From Vavraia culicis subsp. floridensis (taxonomy: Eukaryota > Microsporidia > Pleistophoridae): a stretch of DNA of 64,000 nt. Shown here one piece after another: positions 59,383 through 64,000 of this stretch. Under the pieces are notes generated by a model. The model saw only the letters and a list, made by a program, of their open reading frames with translations. It searched no databases and was not told where the DNA came from. Position 1 is the first letter of the stretch, and each line of letters begins with the position of its first letter. The stretch lies in contig NW_007360619.1 in NCBI RefSeq assembly GCF_000192795.1, positions 1 to 64,000 of the forward strand, in the 5' to 3' direction. The position numbers were made by a program, and so were the translations under genes.

Positions 59383-61374
59383 TTACTTATAAAGCTCGAA
59401 GATTGTTTGTTCTTCATTGCACTTATCTGACCACTCGCATCGCTCCTTGAGAGATCTACACTTCTCAGAAAAAAGCTTACGAAGAATATGAGCCTTTTCT
59501 TCAGAAATGTGAAAACTCATATAACGGATAATCAGTACATCAAGCTGTTTGAGCGTCTCAAAAATATTTTCGATCAAGTTATTTAGCTGATCTGGCGAAA
59601 TTTCTGATAACTTTTGAATTTTTTCTAACCTTGTCCAAGAATCTGTTGGTGCTTCAAATATCACCAGTTTCTTAATACCTGCGAAAGCTTCAAAACCTTG
59701 ACACAACATAAATTCGATTAGTTCTTCATAAGCTGAATCTAAGCCAATATGGAGAGTGTGGAGTTTTAGATGCATCACATTCCTGCTCTCCACCAAATTC
59801 CGTTTGTTCGCATCAACTTTTGCAAGTTGAAATTCATCATCATTTCGATTGGCGGGGCTATCAGACAACGGAAGTATGGATCTACCGTCTATGTAAAATT
59901 CTTCCAGCTTGTTCAAAGGTTCTATTAACCTTACCAATTCACCAATGGTCATATTAGAACTAACAAAGAGTTTTTCTATTGGACCTTTCAAATTGCTTAG
60001 TTGTCTATGTAGAATTTCATGATTACAATTCCAACCTTTTACAAGCATTTCAAGATATTTTAACATTTTCAGTTCAGTTATCATTTGCATGAACACTTTA
60101 TCCACACACCAGCAATTTATTCTCAGTGTTTCTAACTTTTTCATTTGTATTCCACTGGTTAGCCTAGCATCCAACCTCAAATTACCACCGCCAGCATCAA
60201 TTTCTAAAACTTCAAGAGCGGCAAAGTCTAGGTTAAATAAATCGGAAACATCACAAACATGACAAATCAATACTAAATGCTTAAGTTCGTTTCGGTTAAT
60301 TCCCTTTAGAACATTAACAGCGAGCTCATAATTTTCTGTATCAATTGTTAGATGCTCTAGTCTAGCACCATAACACTGAGAAGACGAAAGTAGCAGTTCA
60401 TGGTTCTTTTCGCCTAGTGATAAACACCGTAGACCCCTTACTATTTGTTTACTGAGTATAACACTCGCATATTCACCCATGTTTACCGTCAGATTGCGTA
60501 GTTTTACGCACTTATTTAGATTGATTATGATCGCTATAGAGTGCATTCCACCTAAAACATAAGATGACCAATATGTTCTGTACATCTCGCACTTACTGAA
60601 GCAGATAGTCTCATATGATTCTCCAAAAGCTACCTTAAAATCTTCCGGTTGTTGCACAGTAAGAAAAGCACATCCAGTAAAACTTAGACTTTCCAATTTC
60701 ATGCTACTCACTTTCTCTAAAAATTCATCTGTTACAAACATATGCTTCACTTTAAGTGTTCGCAATTTTGGAAGTTCTTCAAGATCAATGAAATCTTGCA
60801 ATGTTTTATGGGGTTCACCTTTCCGATTCGCATGTAGATGTACCAATTTTAGAAGGTATAAATCGGTGATGAAACTAAATTGCTGCATTGTGTCATCGAG
60901 ATCAACATCATGCAAATTCACAGACAACCCATGAACAATTGTCAAATTCACACGGTCGAATCGTTTTAAAATATATTTTGCTTTTTCAATGCTTGATTTG
61001 TCAATAAAAACTTTCAATCTCTCTCTTGGCTCAGCATTATCTTCCTGTTGGGCAGAAAAGTATAAGCTGAACTTCTCTGCCTCGTAGACAAATTGTATTG
61101 TCTTTGAAAGTTCACGATAGAAGGTTTGCAAGTTCTCGTATTTTTTCCTTGTTGCCCTCTCCAAAAGTGTCTCACAATCTGACAAGAGAAGACGTTCCAC
61201 AATGTGGGCACACCTGAGATCCAAGTGTTCTTCAGGTTCATCCAGTAAGTGCTTAAGATCATACTCAAGTTCTTCCTCTGTATATACATATTCTGAGCCA
61301 TCATCACCCTCTCCACCATCTATGTTGGCACATAACAATTGATGAATGAACAATAAATTACCGAAAAAAATCAT
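59383..61374 (-). CDS. Secreted leucine-rich-repeat protein
   Basis: The 663-residue protein starts with a likely signal peptide (M-I-F-F-G-N-L-L-F-I-H-Q-L-L-C-A), followed by an acidic segment rich in Asp/Glu (about 20-45). From about residue 130 to the end it carries irregular leucine-rich repeats such as L-P-K-L-R-T-L-K-V, K-L-E-S-L-S-F-T-G-C, L-K-H-L-V-L and K-L-E-T-L-R-I-N. Large families of secreted LRR proteins occur in the Trachipleistophora-type microsporidia and are thought to act at the host interface; the specific role is unknown. The frame is open to an ATG at 61440, but the signal peptide begins at 61374 and CCC immediately precedes that ATG, so 61374 is preferred. A fragment of a related gene is at 39498-39794. 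Confidence 0.85.
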   Translation of the reverse strand: MIFFGNLLFIHQLLCANIDGGEGDDGSEYVYTEEELEYDLKHLLDEPEEHLDLRCAHIVERLLLSDCETLLERATRKKYENLQTFYRELSKTIQFVYEAEKFSLYFSAQQEDNAEPRERLKVFIDKSSIEKAKYILKRFDRVNLTIVHGLSVNLHDVDLDDTMQQFSFITDLYLLKLVHLHANRKGEPHKTLQDFIDLEELPKLRTLKVKHMFVTDEFLEKVSSMKLESLSFTGCAFLTVQQPEDFKVAFGESYETICFSKCEMYRTYWSSYVLGGMHSIAIIINLNKCVKLRNLTVNMGEYASVILSKQIVRGLRCLSLGEKNHELLLSSSQCYGARLEHLTIDTENYELAVNVLKGINRNELKHLVLICHVCDVSDLFNLDFAALEVLEIDAGGGNLRLDARLTSGIQMKKLETLRINCWCVDKVFMQMITELKMLKYLEMLVKGWNCNHEILHRQLSNLKGPIEKLFVSSNMTIGELVRLIEPLNKLEEFYIDGRSILPLSDSPANRNDDEFQLAKVDANKRNLVESRNVMHLKLHTLHIGLDSAYEELIEFMLCQGFEAFAGIKKLVIFEAPTDSWTRLEKIQKLSEISPDQLNNLIENIFETLKQLDVLIIRYMSFHISEEKAHILRKLFSEKCRSLKERCEWSDKCNEEQTIFELYK

Positions 61375-61377
61375 GGG
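61375..61377 (-). promoter_or_regulatory. C-run motif choosing the LRR protein start
   Basis: CCC directly before the ATG at 61374. It agrees with the signal peptide starting there rather than at 61440. Confidence 0.4.
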
Positions 61378-61440
61378 ATCCACAGAATTCTTTCCTTTTA
61401 TAGTTTTAAATTTGCAAAAATGATAAGGAAATTCATTCAT

Positions 61441-62729
61441 ATCGGCACGTGCTTTTTGTTCATCTCATATGGTTGTTGGTCATGTGATTAGACGAGAAGG
61501 ACAGCATTAAATTATGATTTTTTTGACACTAACAATCATGCTGCACACATTTTACAAGTTTAGTGTGTTCTTTTCTTGTTTATGGCATCGATCACACAAA
61601 ATAGGTCTGCTTTTCTCATCAATATGTTACAGAAAATAGTAAACTAGTTGTTTGCATGAACGAAGTATTCATGGTCAACACACTGTTGTTAATTGTGTGA
61701 ACTTCGATATGATGTAAGAATATGATAATGGAAGAATAAAAGTATTGTTAAGTGATCAGTACATTGCTGTTAAACACATGTTTTGCTTTTGATCAGAAAA
61801 CTCATATTGTAATTGTGTTGTTCTACCTCACGAAAAGCTGAAAGCTACATTACAATATGCAATTATCAATGCATTATCATATTTATGTTTATTACAATGC
61901 ATGTACACTAGTTATATTGTGTGTGCTAGTATCACTGCATTCTTTTCCTGTTATCATTTCTACTCCAAATGAATTTCTTATCATCAAATCAATTCGAACA
62001 AATATTGAACATAAATGTCATCAATGTTGATCAACTGATGTTAATATAAAATGTCACCTGCATTTGTTTTTTGAATGTTGTAACTACTTAAAGCACTGTT
62101 TGAAAGTATTTTTTTACAAGTTGCTGAACAAACCGATTGTAATAATCAGTACTCGTCTTCTTTATGCTCTTTTTGTACAATATTATAGCTACATAATGTG
62201 CTAGTATTCTCATGATAATCATGACATGATATTTTGTTGCCATTTCACAATCGATATCACGTGTTGTAAAGCCATGACACAATTGTTACTAAACTGGTAT
62301 TTAATTAAAAATATTCAATCGTAACAACATATTTACATATGGTGGTTGACTAAGAATGAGCGCTAATCACTGTGGTCTTGATGACTATATTGCATCTTTT
62401 TGACAGATAATTAGAAAAATAATCAAAAAATTGTAAATGACAGCAACATTAAAATATTAAATGTGGTATTATAGTGTGATCAATTTAATTAGTATTTATT
62501 ATGCAAATATTTGTGTGGTTTTGCAGCAATTTTACAGCACAGCTGTTTTCTCTCAAATTGATATGCTATCAGCAAAAGAAGAAAAAGATGTACCAATATA
62601 TTGAGAGATGGTGTTGAAGCTAAACAAAGCTAAGAAAACGATACAATACAGAACAACATCCTAAGTCTAGGGGTAATTATGGCAATGCTAGTGCAAGGAA
62701 ACAACACATGTGATAGTAGCTCATTTTTT
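61441..62729. other. Intergenic stretch, about 1.3 kb
   Basis: AT-rich, no supported ORF. Short ORF at 62088-62282 has no support. Confidence 0.4.
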
Positions 62730-63965
62730 CACTAAAACTCGTTTACTTATATTCACACATTACAATATCCGAATAAACACACTTTTGTGGTCCGCTAGAT
62801 CCGGTCATGACTACTAGAATTTAGTTTATAAGGAAAATTTGTCTTTCATCTTGCTCAAAATCTTCGCTCGCATCCTATCACAATATAAAGGTGTGCTGAA
62901 ACCGCAGCAGTGGCTTTAACATACAAGCCATGACTTTCATTATCTTCCTCAGAAGCGCTCGAATAACTTTTATTCTGGAATGGGTAGTGGACGCTATACA
63001 ACTCGCACCCGTAGGTTGCAATCGGAAGTAGAACGAACTTGACCAAAAGCATTTTAGTGGATGCTGGCACAAACTTCTGTGTGAGGAGCGGTTTCATCTC
63101 ATGGACTTACGGACCATCTTTTCTTTCTTACCCGTATTACTACTTTCACGTCAGGATCAGATGTCAATAGTAGGCTGAGGTGTGTATAGCTATCTATATC
63201 AGGAAGAAACTGCTCGATAAAGCACATTCTGTATGCATCTCCTGGACCAAATACAAATACTTCAATCCTGTTAATGTGCAGAGACATCTTTCACCGTTTG
63301 CACCAATAGCTGATCCTGTGTAGCCTGCTCTGCAGTTCATGGGCAGACTTGGCAAGTAGAGCAGGCTTGGAATGACCTCGCGCCGGTTGCACTGTGACTT
63401 TGCTGAGACCATCGAACAGGTCATTGGTGCACAGGTTAAACAGAACCGGGGACGCGGGCATCTCTATCTAACTTCGATATTGTACATTAACAATGCTGAA
63501 CGAATTTAGCCAGTCAGCACGGATGCCCGTACAAGGCAGTGAGAAGCCAAACGAGATTTCCGTGGAAGTTGTACGACCACAGCTTGGCCAGCAGGCCCTC
63601 TGTAGTAACACATCGTATGTCTTTGATAAATCCAAGAAGGCTACGTACGTCACTCTATGCTTCAGGCTGCACTATCTTGCGATCATGTACGGGCTGGCTG
63701 CGTACACGATATATCTCTGTAGCTAATCGCTCGCAAATCGACACTTTCACGCTCAAAGATGCTTGACAGCCTATCGGCACGTAGCATGACCAGCGATTAA
63801 TGAGTAAAATTCTCCCATAGTTATATATGATACCCAGGTTTCCTTCCTTCGGTACTTAAAAAGCAGATTCATCCAATTCATCAGAAATCACTCTGTTTTC
63901 GCACAATCGAGCGCACTACAGGACGATAATTACCTTTGTTGTCATACCAAGGATACAATTTACAA
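62730..63965 (-). mobile_element. Degenerate non-LTR (LINE-type) retrotransposon, reverse-transcriptase part (copy B)
   Basis: On the minus strand, broken frames give reverse-transcriptase landmarks in the right order. Near 63950 is N-Y-R-P-V. Near 63640 is T-Y-V-A-F-L-D-L-S-K-T-Y-D, the core RT motif with its catalytic Asp. G-L-L-A-K-L-W-S-Y-N-F follows in another frame, then M-S-L-H-I-N-R-I-E-V near 63285. Near 63030 is F-V-L-L-P-I-A-T-Y-G-C-E-L-Y. Frameshifts and stops separate these, so the element is dead. The region is also less AT-rich than its surroundings. The left end near 62730 matches the ends of copies A and C. The right end may continue beyond the window. It could be older than the host's current element families. 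Confidence 0.75.
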
Positions 63966-64000
63966 TCGTAAGCAATGAAACAAAATCTTTAAAACTATTT

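Noticed and set aside
1..64000. CRISPR arrays, operons, bacterial ribosome-binding sites, rRNA and tRNA genes
   Set aside because: None seen. The genes are clearly eukaryotic, spaced singly, and no RNA-gene consensus boxes were found by eye.

Overview
The window looks like nuclear DNA from a microsporidian, an obligate intracellular fungal-lineage parasite. It is AT-rich, and no gene shows an obvious intron. It encodes a nucleotide transporter of the ATP/ADP translocase family (parasite energy theft) beside shortened eukaryotic housekeeping proteins: proteasome alpha1 and beta1, RFC, GINS Psf1, V-ATPase B, Rrp44, eIF2B-epsilon, importin-beta and ribosomal P1/P2. A Dicer-like protein, a secreted leucine-rich-repeat protein and very long intergenic spaces point to the Trachipleistophora/Vavraia-type larger genomes rather than the compact Encephalitozoon type. 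That lineage call is inference; no ribosomal RNA or other marker was seen. I support about 29 protein genes, covering close to half of the 64 kb.

Layout. 0.5-7.1 kb: Psf1, an unknown protein, a C2H2 zinc-finger protein, the splicing factor Yju2/CWC16, a small DASH-like protein and proteasome beta1. 7.7-19.8 kb: importin-beta, P1/P2 stalk protein, an RFC small subunit, an Ada3-like coactivator, an unknown protein and V-ATPase B. 21.6-35.2 kb: a single-pass membrane protein, a decayed Gag-like fragment, eIF2B-epsilon, a Bet1-like SNARE, two unknown proteins, a retroelement fragment and the nucleotide transporter. 35.2-40 kb has no convincing gene except an LRR fragment at its right end. 40-53.2 kb: Dicer, proteasome alpha1, a TPR-like protein resembling the NatB auxiliary subunit, a Nup159-like nucleoporin and Rrp44/Dis3. 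54.2-58.4 kb: a cluster of small, mostly minus-strand genes (Med22-like, NatD-like and unknowns) with a 43-bp tandem repeat at its left edge. 58.4-64 kb: a secreted LRR protein between two non-LTR retrotransposon fragments.

Two gene-level signals recur. About twenty genes have a run of 3-5 C's (rarely G's) ending up to about 13 bases before the chosen ATG, which lets several starts be reset. Many genes also carry AATAAA on or just after the stop codon, which suggests very short 3' untranslated regions. Two genes (54155-54793 and 57887-58369) have the C-run but no ATG where one is expected.

The genes do not form operons. Most are single-copy housekeeping functions: replication (Psf1, RFC), transcription (Ada3-like, Med22-like, zinc finger), RNA processing and decay (Yju2, Rrp44, Dicer), translation (eIF2B-epsilon, P protein), protein turnover and modification (proteasome, NatB-like, NatD-like), transport (importin, nucleoporin, SNARE, V-ATPase), and host interaction (nucleotide transporter, LRR protein). 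Family calls were made by reading the protein sequences by eye, without database searches.
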